Origin: Streptomyces fuscichromogenes
GTDB taxonomy: Bacteria > Actinomycetota > Actinomycetes > Streptomycetales > Streptomycetaceae
Direction: 5' to 3'
Length of the DNA stretch: 64,000 nt
NCBI RefSeq assembly: GCF_014645815.1
Contig: NZ_BMML01000003.1
Coordinates: forward strand, 186,001 to 250,000
Positions 41,525 to 48,722 of the stretch are shown one piece after another. Each line of letters starts with the position of its first letter. Positions within the stretch are counted from its first letter, which is position 1. Made by a program: the position numbers and the translations under genes. The notes under the pieces are model-generated. The model did no database searches and was not told the DNA's origin. It worked only from the letters and a program-made list of their open reading frames with translations.

Positions 41525-43020
41525 GGGCGGCTCTTCTCCTGCGGTGCGGGCGGTGGCTCGTCCGGGTCCGGCCACAGCGGGAGTTCGACGGTGAAGACCG
41601 CGCCGCCGCGCGGCCCGTTCGCCGCGGTGACGGTGCCGCCGTGCAGGTGGACGTTCTCCGCGGTGATGGCCAGCCCGAGGCCGCTGCCCTCGGTTCTGGT
41701 GCGCGCGGTGTCCGACTTGTAGAACCGGTCGAAGACGTGGGGCAGAACGCTCTCGGGGATGCCCGGTCCGCTGTCCGCCACCTCGACGACCGCTCGTCGT
41801 ACCGTGTCGTCGGGATCCCACGCGTACATGCGCAGCCGTACGGGGGGCGCGCCGTGGCGGAGGGCGTTGCCGACCAGGTTCGCGACGACGACGTCGAGGC
41901 GGCGCGTGTCGAGGCGGCCGCGGACCGCGTCGGGCTCGGGCAGGTGGGTCTCGACCGTCCCCAGCCAGGCCCGGGAGGCGAGGGTACGGCGGATCGAGTC
42001 GGCGAGGTCGACCTCCTCCAGGTGAAGTCCGGCCGCGCCCGCGTCGAAACGGGAGATCTCCATCAGGTCCTCCACCAGGCGGGCCAGTTTGACGGTCTCC
42101 TCGCTGATGAGCCGGACCGCGGTGGCGGTGTCGGGGTCGAGCCGGGCGGCGTCCTCGTCGAGGACGTCGGTCACCGCCGACATGGCGGCGAGCGGGGTGC
42201 GCAGTTCGTGCGAGACGTCGGAGGCGAAGCGGCGCGCGCGTGCCTCCATGCGCCGTAGTTCGGCCACCGACTCCTCCAGGGCGGCGGCGGTCTCGTTGAA
42301 GGTGTGGGAGAGGTCCGCGAGTTCGTCGGAGCCGTTGACGGCGAGCCGGGTGTCCAGGTGCCCCTCGGCGATACTGCGGGTGGCCCGGCGCAGTTCGCGT
42401 ACCGGGCGCAGTACGCCGCGGGCGGCCAGCAGCGCGAGCAGCACGGCCAGGACCAGGGCCGGCACCGTGGCCCGCTCGACGGCGGGTACCAGGGCTTCGA
42501 CGTAGGCCTGTTCGGTGGTCTGCGGCACGGTGAGGAAGACTCCGACGCCGGAGGGTTCGGACGTGGGGTGCTGTGCGGTGCCGAAGGTGATCGGCAGGCC
42601 GACGACGAGTGCGGGGCTTCCATTCGTCGTCACCCGCTGGAAGACGGTGCTCCCGCCGGAGGCGACGGCCTTGCGCAGGGCGGGCGTCAGTTCCTCGAAG
42701 CGGTCTCCCGGTGCGGAGGCGGCGCTCAGACCGCCGTAGGTGGCCAGCACCCGCCAGTTGTTCGACGGCTCGGACCGCGCCACTTGGCGGGCGAACGCCG
42801 CCAGCCCGTGCTGGTTCGGGGGGTAGTCCAGGTCGGCGGCGAGGGTGCTGGCATGGTCGCGGAACTGCGCGATCACGCTGTCCTGGCTCTGCTGGAGCAC
42901 CCCGGTGCGCGCCTCCCGGAAGGTCAGGGCGCCGGTGGTCAGGGTGGCGACACAGGCGACCAGCAGGAAGGCCACGAGCAGCCGGCCGCGCAGGCCGCGC
43001 AGTGGGGGAGGGGCCTTCAC
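41521..43020 (-). CDS. Sensor histidine kinase, AfsQ2-like
   Basis: A 499-residue membrane kinase from GTG 43020. A short cytoplasmic N-terminus and TM1 (LLVAFLLVACVATLTTGAL, about 13-31) lead to an extracytoplasmic sensor of about 150 residues, TM2 (about 185-201: VPALVLAVLLALLAA), HAMP (RPVRELRRATRSIAEGHLDTRL), HisKA with ASDVSHELRTPLAAM (phospho-acceptor H271), and HATPase with NLVGNALRHG, DSGPGIPESVLPHVFDRFYK and GSGLGLAI. The GTG overlaps the regulator stop. It probably senses an envelope or metabolite signal and phosphorylates the adjacent regulator at D52. Confidence 0.93.
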   Translation of the reverse strand: MKAPPPLRGLRGRLLVAFLLVACVATLTTGALTFREARTGVLQQSQDSVIAQFRDHASTLAADLDYPPNQHGLAAFARQVARSEPSNNWRVLATYGGLSAASAPGDRFEELTPALRKAVASGGSTVFQRVTTNGSPALVVGLPITFGTAQHPTSEPSGVGVFLTVPQTTEQAYVEALVPAVERATVPALVLAVLLALLAARGVLRPVRELRRATRSIAEGHLDTRLAVNGSDELADLSHTFNETAAALEESVAELRRMEARARRFASDVSHELRTPLAAMSAVTDVLDEDAARLDPDTATAVRLISEETVKLARLVEDLMEISRFDAGAAGLHLEEVDLADSIRRTLASRAWLGTVETHLPEPDAVRGRLDTRRLDVVVANLVGNALRHGAPPVRLRMYAWDPDDTVRRAVVEVADSGPGIPESVLPHVFDRFYKSDTARTRTEGSGLGLAITAENVHLHGGTVTAANGPRGGAVFTVELPLWPDPDEPPPAPQEKSRP

Positions 43021-43709
43021 CGGGACGTGAACCGGTAGCCGAAGCCGCGCACGGTCTGGATGTAGCGCGGCTGCCCCGGGGGCTCGCCCAACTTGGTGCG
43101 CAGCCGCTTGACACAGGCGTCCACCAGCCGTGAGTCACCGTGGTAGCTGTGTTCCCACACCGCTTCGAGGAGCTGGTGCCGGCTGAAGACCTGTCCGGGC
43201 GAGGCGGAGACGGTCAGCAGGAGCCGTAGTTCGGAGGGAGCGAGAGCGACCGGTGCGCCCTCGCGGGTGACGATCAACGCGGCCCGGTCGATGGTCAGTT
43301 CGCCATGGGTCTCGGTCTTCGGCGGACCGCCCTCGCCCGGTGTGCCGCCGACCCGTCGCAGGACGGCCCGGATCCGGGCTTCGAGCACCCTGGCCTGGAC
43401 GGGTTTGACGACATAGTCGTCCGCGCCCGCTTCGAGGCCCACGACGATGTCCACGTCGTCGCCCCGGGCGGTCGCCATGATGATCGGGACCTGGTTGTCG
43501 GCGCCGCGGATACGGCGGCACACCTCCAGTCCGGGCATGCCGGGCAGCATCAGATCGAGCACCACGGCATCCGGCCGGAACGACTCCAGCTGCGCCAGCC
43601 CCTCCTCGCCGGTCCCGGCGGCGGCGACGTCGTGTCCCTGGCGGCGCAGGCCGAGCTGGATGCCGTCACGGACAGCGCGGTCGTCTTCGATGAGCAGGAC
43701 ACGTGGCAT
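43017..43709 (-). CDS. OmpR/PhoB-type response regulator, AfsQ1-like
   Basis: A 230-residue response regulator. The receiver domain (1-115) has VLLIEDDRAVRD with acidic pocket, D52 in VVLDLMLPGMPG, T80-A81 and K102 in YVVKPVQARVLEARI. The C-terminal winged-helix (about 130-230) shows ALAPSELRLLLTVSASPGQVFSRHQLLEAVWEHSYHGDSRLVDACVKRLRTKLGE and RYIQTVRGFGYRF. The receiver is very close to AfsQ1 in wording (GADDYVVKPVQ), and the operon layout agrees. AfsQ1 affects antibiotic production and nitrogen-related genes. It is divergent from a predicted efflux operon, with candidate binding sites between. Confidence 0.9.
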   Translation of the reverse strand: MPRVLLIEDDRAVRDGIQLGLRRQGHDVAAAGTGEEGLAQLESFRPDAVVLDLMLPGMPGLEVCRRIRGADNQVPIIMATARGDDVDIVVGLEAGADDYVVKPVQARVLEARIRAVLRRVGGTPGEGGPPKTETHGELTIDRAALIVTREGAPVALAPSELRLLLTVSASPGQVFSRHQLLEAVWEHSYHGDSRLVDACVKRLRTKLGEPPGQPRYIQTVRGFGYRFTSR

Positions 43710-43743
43710 GTGCTCAGTATCCGCACCAGGACGGGCCGGTCAG

Positions 43744-43814
43744 CGGCTGTTACCGGATGATCACATACCCGCGGGACGAGCCCTCGGTGGATCGGCTGTT
43801 GCCGTTTCATCACA
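43744..43814. promoter_or_regulatory. Candidate AfsQ1-type operator pair between regulator and divergent lipoprotein gene
   Basis: Two related 22-bp elements lie at 43744-43765 and 43793-43814, 49 bp apart. Both begin CGGCTGTT and end ATCACA, with 18 or so identical positions. The first contains GTTAC-N6-ATCAC, one base off the AfsQ1 consensus GTnAC-N6-GTnAC, and the second GTTGC-N6-ATCAC. The region separates the two-component operon from the efflux operon, so it may control both. Regulator assignment is inferred. Confidence 0.55.
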
Positions 43815-43924
43815 CTCCGGGCCGACTCCGATCACACCGTGCGCCCAGGCTCGTCGTCATCACCGCACACCAAGCGACGGCTTCGACCTCCCGAGTCCGT
43901 CGTCCCGGCGGCGAGAGAAAGGGC

Positions 43925-44875
43925 ATGAGCGTGTCCAAGCTCCGCGTTTCCGCGGTCACCGTCCTGGCAGCGGGTCTGCTGCCGGTACTTGCCGCCTGCG
44001 GCGGTTCGGCCGACAAGGCCGCCACGCGCTCCGACTCCACGGCAGGCAGCGGCGCGAACGGCACGACGACCAACGCCGACGGGGCGGTACAGCTCACCGT
44101 CCCGGACGACGCGGATCCCGACACCAAGAAGCTGTACATCACCGAGAACACCATCGCCGCCTGCATGAAGAAGCAGGGCTTCACCTACACGCCGCACGTG
44201 TCGACGGCCGACGGCGGCGACAGTCTCGCCGGCCTCGACGCGCAGGACTACGCGCTGGCGAAGAAGTCCCGGCAGAAGTACGGGTTCGGCACCTACGCGG
44301 CCGCCGTCTACCCCGACGACCCCAACGCCCCCTTCAGCCATACGAACGGGCGGGGCGGCGGCAAGGGATTCGATCCCGTCGACGACGACGAGAAGGGGTT
44401 CACCGACGCCCAGAAGACGGCGTACGCGCAGGCGCTGTCAGGTCCCCCCGGCAACACCAAGCAGAAGGACAGGCTCGGCGGCTGCGAGCTCAAGGGGTCG
44501 GAAGCCGCGAACGGGCCGGAGTTGAGCGCGGCCGAGGAGAAGAAGGCGTGGGAGGCCAAGGTGGAGGCCAACCGCGCGAACGGTCTCCAGCTCAACGGCG
44601 ACACCCAGCTGGTCCAACTGGCCCAGCAGTACGCCACCTGCCTGAGGGGGCAGGGCATCACGGTCACCACCACCCAGCCGACCGGCATGGTCGACATGGT
44701 GCGGCTGGACCAGGACGTGCCGGAGAACCATCTCACCATGTCCAAGCAGGAGGCGCTGCCGCTGCTCACCAAGGAGATCGACATCTCCCTGAAGGACCTG
44801 GAGTGCGGCAAGAAGTTCCGCGCCGCGTACTTCCCGAAGCTCAAGGCCCACCCGTACTGGGGTGACGGCCAGTGA
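43925..44875 (+). CDS. Secreted lipoprotein of the efflux operon
   Basis: A 316-residue lipoprotein from ATG 43925. Signal and lipobox (VTVLAAGLLPVLAACGG, C25), then a Ser/Thr/Asn linker. The mature part carries ITENTIAACMKKQGFTYTPHV, a sort of Cys-containing helix, DDEKGFTDAQKTAYAQALSG and LAQQYATCLRGQGITVT with conserved cysteines (CELKG, YATCLRG, LECGKKFRAA). I recognise it as a commonly seen partner in Streptomyces operons of PG-binding adaptor, ATPase and permease, but the molecular role is unknown. It overlaps the adaptor gene by GTGA. Confidence 0.7.
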   Translation: MSVSKLRVSAVTVLAAGLLPVLAACGGSADKAATRSDSTAGSGANGTTTNADGAVQLTVPDDADPDTKKLYITENTIAACMKKQGFTYTPHVSTADGGDSLAGLDAQDYALAKKSRQKYGFGTYAAAVYPDDPNAPFSHTNGRGGGKGFDPVDDDEKGFTDAQKTAYAQALSGPPGNTKQKDRLGGCELKGSEAANGPELSAAEEKKAWEAKVEANRANGLQLNGDTQLVQLAQQYATCLRGQGITVTTTQPTGMVDMVRLDQDVPENHLTMSKQEALPLLTKEIDISLKDLECGKKFRAAYFPKLKAHPYWGDGQ

Positions 44876-46344
44876 ACCGGATCGACAGCCGAAGGAAACT
44901 GGGCGCCCTGGTCGGCGTGGTGGTCCTGATCGGTGCGGGCGGCTGGGTCGCCGGTACCCAGGTGCGCTCCCCGGCCGACGCCGCGGCCGCGCACCGTGCT
45001 CCGAAGGCCGGGCCGGTGACGGTGGCGGTGCAACGCCAGTCCCTGACCGCCACCGTGGTGGCGTCCGGCTCGGTGGAGTTCGCCTCACCCCGTCCGCTCT
45101 CGCTGGCCGGCTCCGTCGGCACCGGGGCGGCCGCCGCCGCGGACGGCGAGGGCGCGGAGCAGCGGATCACCAAGGCGCCGGCCGCCGGCGCCGAGATCAA
45201 GGAGGGCGACGTGCTGATGACGGTCAACGGCCGCCCCGTGTTCGCACTCGGCGGATCCGTACCGATGTACCGCGCGTTGGGTCCGGGCTCCTCCGGCGAC
45301 GACGTGAAGCAGCTCCAGAAGGCCTTGCAGCGGCTCGGGTTCGACCCCGGATCGAGCAGCGGCACCTACCGCCAGGGCACCGCGACGGCGGTCGCCGCCT
45401 GGTACGCGAGCAAGGGATACGAGGCACAGAAACCGAGCGCGGCCGACCAGCAGCAGCTGGGCCAGCTGCAACAGGCGGTGTCCTCCGCGCAGGAGACGCT
45501 CCTCACCACGGACAGCGAGAGCGCAGGTGACAGTGCCGGCGACAGCGGTTCCGGTACGGGCACGGGCACGCCCGCACCACAGTCCAGCACCGACGCGCAG
45601 GTCCACGATCTCCAGGTGAAGTCCGCGAAGAAGGCGCTGGACCTGGCGAACGCCGCCCTCAGCACCTTCCAGGCCACCTACGGGACGAAGGTCCCGGCAG
45701 GCGAGGTGGTCTTCTTCCCGAAGCTGCCCGTACGGCTGAACAAGGTGACCGTGAAGACGGGGGACGCCGCGACCGGGCAGCTCGGCACCGTCACCAGTTC
45801 AGACCTGGAGGTGCAGGCGGTCGTCCCCGGCACGGACGCCGAACTGCTCAGGAAGGGCATGGCCGCCGAGCTGACGACCACGGACGGCAAGAAGGCGAAG
45901 GGCACCGTGACCGCACTCGGCACCGGTGCCGCTTCCTCCACAAGTACAAGTACAAGTACAAGTACAAGTGCGGGTGCGGGGACGACCGCGGGCGACAGCG
46001 ACGGCTCCGACGGGGCCTCGCAGGAGAGCACCACCACCGACACCGCCTCCCCGGTCCAGCTGCGGATCTCCGTGTCCGACCCCGGTGACCTGGTCGGCGA
46101 GGCCGAGTCCGAGGCGGCCGTGAAGGTGACCATCAAGATCGGCGCCTCGGACGGCAAGGTGCTGGTGGTACCGCTCGCCGCGATCCGTACCTCGTCCGAC
46201 GGAAACGCCCGGGTTCAGGTCGAGCGCGACGGCAAGCTCAGCGACGTACACGTCACCGTCGGGCTCTCCGCGGCCGGTCTCGTCGAGGTGAGGCCGACCG
46301 GCGGCACGCTGAAGCAGAACGACATGGTGGTGGTGGGCGAGTGA
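44872..46344 (+). CDS. Membrane-fusion-type adaptor with peptidoglycan-binding domain (MacA-like)
   Basis: A 490-residue protein from GTG 44872. TM near the N-terminus (LGALVGVVVLIGAGGWVAG, about 11-29), then a barrel-sandwich start (VTVAVQRQSLTATVVASGSVEFA), a PG_binding_1 module (about 125-175: LGPGSSGDDVKQLQKALQRLGFDPGSSSGTY), a Gln/Ala-rich coiled coil and a beta domain with GKVLVVPLAAIRTSSDGNARVQVER. This set is typical of efflux adaptors in Gram-positive bacteria. It may link the ABC permease to the cell wall. A Ser/Thr microsatellite region is at about 356-367. It precedes the ATPase and permease genes. Confidence 0.85.
   Translation: MNRIDSRRKLGALVGVVVLIGAGGWVAGTQVRSPADAAAAHRAPKAGPVTVAVQRQSLTATVVASGSVEFASPRPLSLAGSVGTGAAAAADGEGAEQRITKAPAAGAEIKEGDVLMTVNGRPVFALGGSVPMYRALGPGSSGDDVKQLQKALQRLGFDPGSSSGTYRQGTATAVAAWYASKGYEAQKPSAADQQQLGQLQQAVSSAQETLLTTDSESAGDSAGDSGSGTGTGTPAPQSSTDAQVHDLQVKSAKKALDLANAALSTFQATYGTKVPAGEVVFFPKLPVRLNKVTVKTGDAATGQLGTVTSSDLEVQAVVPGTDAELLRKGMAAELTTTDGKKAKGTVTALGTGAASSTSTSTSTSTSAGAGTTAGDSDGSDGASQESTTTDTASPVQLRISVSDPGDLVGEAESEAAVKVTIKIGASDGKVLVVPLAAIRTSSDGNARVQVERDGKLSDVHVTVGLSAAGLVEVRPTGGTLKQNDMVVVGE
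45940..45969 (+). repeat. Hexamer microsatellite (ACAAGT)x5 within the adaptor gene
   Basis: Five perfect copies of ACAAGT encode a (Thr-Ser)5 run. ACA and AGT are rare codons in such high-GC DNA, so the run stands out from its surroundings. Changes in copy number would stay in frame. Confidence 0.9.
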
Positions 46345-47051
46345 CACCCGGCCCTTCCTCCGCGGCCGTCGTCATCGAACTCACCGATGTGGAGCGGACC
46401 TTCGACACCCGGCCCCCGGTGCACGCACTGCGCGGCGTGAACCTGGCCGTGCGGCGCGGGGAGCACCTCTCCATCGTGGGCCCCTCCGGCTCCGGGAAGT
46501 CGACGCTGCTCAACACGCTCGGCCTGCTGGACCGGCCCACCGCCGGCACGTACCGGCTCGACGGCGTGGAGACCACCGGGCTCGGCGACCTCGAACGCAC
46601 CGCGCTGCGCGGCAGCCGCATCGGGTTCGTCTTCCAGTCCTTCCACCTCCTCCCGTACCGCACCGTCGACGAGAACGTCATGCTGGCCGAGGCATACCGC
46701 AGGCCGCGCCCCGGGCTCGGCCGCGGCGCCCGCCTCACCCGCGCCCGGGAGGCGCTGGACCGGGTCGGGCTCGGGCACCGCTCGGGCTTCAGGCCCGACC
46801 GGCTCTCCGGCGGCGAACGTCAACGCGTCGCCATCGCACGGGCGTTGATCAGCGACCCCGCACTGCTGCTCTGCGACGAGCCCACCGGCAACCTGGACAC
46901 CGAGAACACCCTCTCCGTACTGGAACTCTTCGACGACCTGTGCGCCCAGGGCATGACCCTGGTCGTGATCACCCACGACGAGTCGGTCAGCCGCCGGGCG
47001 GGACAGCGCGTCCGCATCACCGACGGCAGCCTCACCCTGGAGACCGAGTGA
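46341..47051 (+). CDS. ABC transporter ATP-binding protein (MacB/LolD-type)
   Basis: A 236-residue ATPase starting at GTG 46341 in the adaptor stop. Walker A is GPSGSGKSTLLNTLG, Q-loop FVFQSFHLLPYRT, signature LSGGERQRVAIARAL, Walker B LLLCDEPTGNLDTENT and H-switch VVITHDESVSRRAG. It belongs to the family that pairs with FtsX/MacB-type permeases, and it is followed by one. Together with the adaptor it forms a probable export or mechanotransmission system. Confidence 0.92.
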   Translation: MTPGPSSAAVVIELTDVERTFDTRPPVHALRGVNLAVRRGEHLSIVGPSGSGKSTLLNTLGLLDRPTAGTYRLDGVETTGLGDLERTALRGSRIGFVFQSFHLLPYRTVDENVMLAEAYRRPRPGLGRGARLTRAREALDRVGLGHRSGFRPDRLSGGERQRVAIARALISDPALLLCDEPTGNLDTENTLSVLELFDDLCAQGMTLVVITHDESVSRRAGQRVRITDGSLTLETE

Positions 47052-47122
47052 GACTCGCGGCGAGGACCAGAGGACAGCAGAGGACCCGAGGGGCACGAGG
47101 GGCACGGGACATACAGAACATA

Positions 47123-47167
47123 CGGGGGATACGCGGGATACGGGGGATACGGAGGACACGGGGGACC
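47123..47167 (+). repeat. Five imperfect 9-bp repeats between ATPase and permease genes
   Basis: Units related to cgggggata (variants cgcgggata, cggaggaca, cgggggacc) form a short array. If read in the frame of the GTG at 47048 they give RGI/RGT units that use ATA, one of the rarest codons in Streptomyces, so the array may be non-coding spacer. Confidence 0.75.
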
Positions 47168-47206
47168 CGCGCGGCATCGGCCGGGGAAGGTGTCGAGCGT
47201 CCCTGG

Positions 47207-48409
47207 ATGGACCCCCGGGACCTGTGGACCGAGGCCCTCGCCGGCGTCATGGCCCGCCCGGTACGGTCCGCGCTGACCACCCTCGGCACCGTGCTCGGCA
47301 TCACCACGCTGGTCATCACCATCGGGGTGGCCTCCACCGCGGGCAACCAGATCGTCGGCCGGTTCGACGCGCTCACCGCGACCTCGGTCACCGTGACGGT
47401 ACCGTCCGCGCCGGCCGGTTCGGACGACGGACCGCTGGTGGACTGGTCCGGGACCGACGCGGTCCGGCGACTGGCCGGAGTGGAATCGGTCGCCGCCCTC
47501 GCCGACTCCACCGTCACCAACAGCGTCCAGGTGCGGGCCAACGACGTGAAGGCGCCCGGCGACGTCTCCGGCCAGACCCTGGCCGTGGTGGCCGCTTCGG
47601 CGGACCTGCCCGCCGCCGTGCGGGGCACGATGACCGCGGGCCGTTTCTACGACTCCGGCGACATCACCGGGCACACCCAGGTCGCGGTTCTCGGCGACCA
47701 GGCGGCGCGACTGCTCGGCATCAAGCGGGTGCAGGACTCCCCGGCGATCTTCTTCCAGGGGCAGTCGTACACCGTCATCGGCATCCTCGGCGGCATCAGA
47801 CGCGAACAGCGGCTGTCCACGGCCGTGATCGTGCCGCCCACCACCGCCGCGGACCGCCTCGGCCTGCGGGACGTCACCCGGGTACTCATCAACACCGCGA
47901 TGGGCGCGGCCCGGCAGGTGGCACACCAGGCACCGATCGCCCTGGCCCCGGGGCAGGAGAAGGCCCTCACCGTCGCCGCCCCGGAGGACCTGTCCAGGGC
48001 ACGCGACGGTGTCCAGAGCGACGTCAACGGCCTCTTCCTCGTCCTCGGCCTGGTCTCCCTCGTGGTCGGTGCGATCGGCATCGCCAACGTCACCCTGGTG
48101 ACGGTGATGGAAAGGGTCGGCGAAATCGGACTGCGGCGCGCGCTGGGCGCGTCACGACGCCAGGTGGCCGGCCAGTTCCTCCTGGAGTCGACGACGATCG
48201 GCCTGCTCGGCGGCATCGTCGGCACCGCCCTGGGGACCACCGTCGTGGTGTGCGTCGCCGTGTTCAGGGAGTGGACCCCGGTCCTCGACACGAACCTCGC
48301 CCTCGGCGCCCCGTTCGCCGGAGCCCTCGTCGGCCTGCTCGCCGGTCTCTACCCGTCACTGCGGGCCGCCCGTATGGAACCGGTCGACGCGCTGCGGGCG
48401 CCCTCCTGA
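47207..48409 (+). CDS. ABC transporter permease (MacB/FtsX-type)
   Basis: About 400 residues from ATG 47207 (MDPRDLWTEALAGVMARPVRSALTTLG). Four predicted TMs: TLGTVLGITTLVITIGVA near the N-terminus and three C-terminal ones in LVLGLVSLVVGAIGIANVTLVTV, IGLLGGIVGTALGTTVVVCVAV and GAPFAGALVGLLAGLYPSLRAARM, around a large extracellular MacB_PCD-type domain. The motif EIGLRRALGASRRQVAGQFLLES is the cytoplasmic coupling region. A GTG at 47048 overlaps the ATPase stop (GTGA) and is in frame, which would add 53 Arg/Gly-rich residues with several ATA codons. The ATG lacks a good ribosome binding site, so the start is unresolved. Confidence 0.88.
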   Translation: MDPRDLWTEALAGVMARPVRSALTTLGTVLGITTLVITIGVASTAGNQIVGRFDALTATSVTVTVPSAPAGSDDGPLVDWSGTDAVRRLAGVESVAALADSTVTNSVQVRANDVKAPGDVSGQTLAVVAASADLPAAVRGTMTAGRFYDSGDITGHTQVAVLGDQAARLLGIKRVQDSPAIFFQGQSYTVIGILGGIRREQRLSTAVIVPPTTAADRLGLRDVTRVLINTAMGAARQVAHQAPIALAPGQEKALTVAAPEDLSRARDGVQSDVNGLFLVLGLVSLVVGAIGIANVTLVTVMERVGEIGLRRALGASRRQVAGQFLLESTTIGLLGGIVGTALGTTVVVCVAVFREWTPVLDTNLALGAPFAGALVGLLAGLYPSLRAARMEPVDALRAPS

Positions 48410-48480
48410 GTTTGTCGCGGCCGAAAGGCCGAGGCAGAAGAGAAAAAGAGCTGTTCCCCCTGGAAACAAGGAGAATTCCC

Positions 48481-48624
48481 ATGGCCATCGGCAAGATCAC
48501 CCCTGGCATCGCCCGTCGGCTCGAAGCCGAGAGGCGGCGGAAGGCGCTCGCCGCGCGGGAGCGGGAGGCCGCCGCGCGGACCCGCATGAGGCTGGCCGCC
48601 CGCCGTCGCCTCATCGGCGGCTGA
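48481..48624 (+). CDS. Small cationic protein, 47 residues
   Basis: A clear ribosome binding site (AAGGAG, 48469-48474) precedes ATG 48481. The product begins MAIGKITPGIARRLEAERRR and continues with alternating Arg/Ala/Glu to a LIGG end. It has about 13 Arg, 2 Lys and only 4 Glu, no Cys, Trp or aromatic residues, and would form a strongly cationic amphipathic helix. It is not secreted by a signal peptide. A CGGCC-GAAA-GGCCG hairpin at 48418-48431 separates it from the permease gene. It sits between two ABC transporter units. I do not recognise a family. A regulatory protein, nucleic-acid binder, or leaderless-type antimicrobial peptide are all possible. Confidence 0.65.
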   Translation: MAIGKITPGIARRLEAERRRKALAAREREAAARTRMRLAARRRLIGG

Positions 48625-48636
48625 GTCTCGGTACCG

Positions 48637-48672
48637 GGGGCGGGTCTTCGGCATCGCGCCGGGACCCGCCCT
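48637..48672 (+). terminator. Terminator-like hairpin after the 47-residue gene
   Basis: Arms GGCGGGTC (48639-48646) and GACCCGCC (48663-48670), extended by further pairs on the outside, enclose a 16-base loop just after the stop codon at 48622-48624. No U-tract. Confidence 0.5.
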
Positions 48673-48722
48673 CGGTCGTGTCCAGGGAACGCAGCCGTTG
48701 AACGGGAATGGGTGAGTGAACG

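Noticed and set aside
40940..43138. Single 732-residue reverse ORF covering the lipoprotein and kinase region
   Set aside because: Only its C-terminal 194 residues are the real lipoprotein. The rest reads the kinase gene in the wrong frame.
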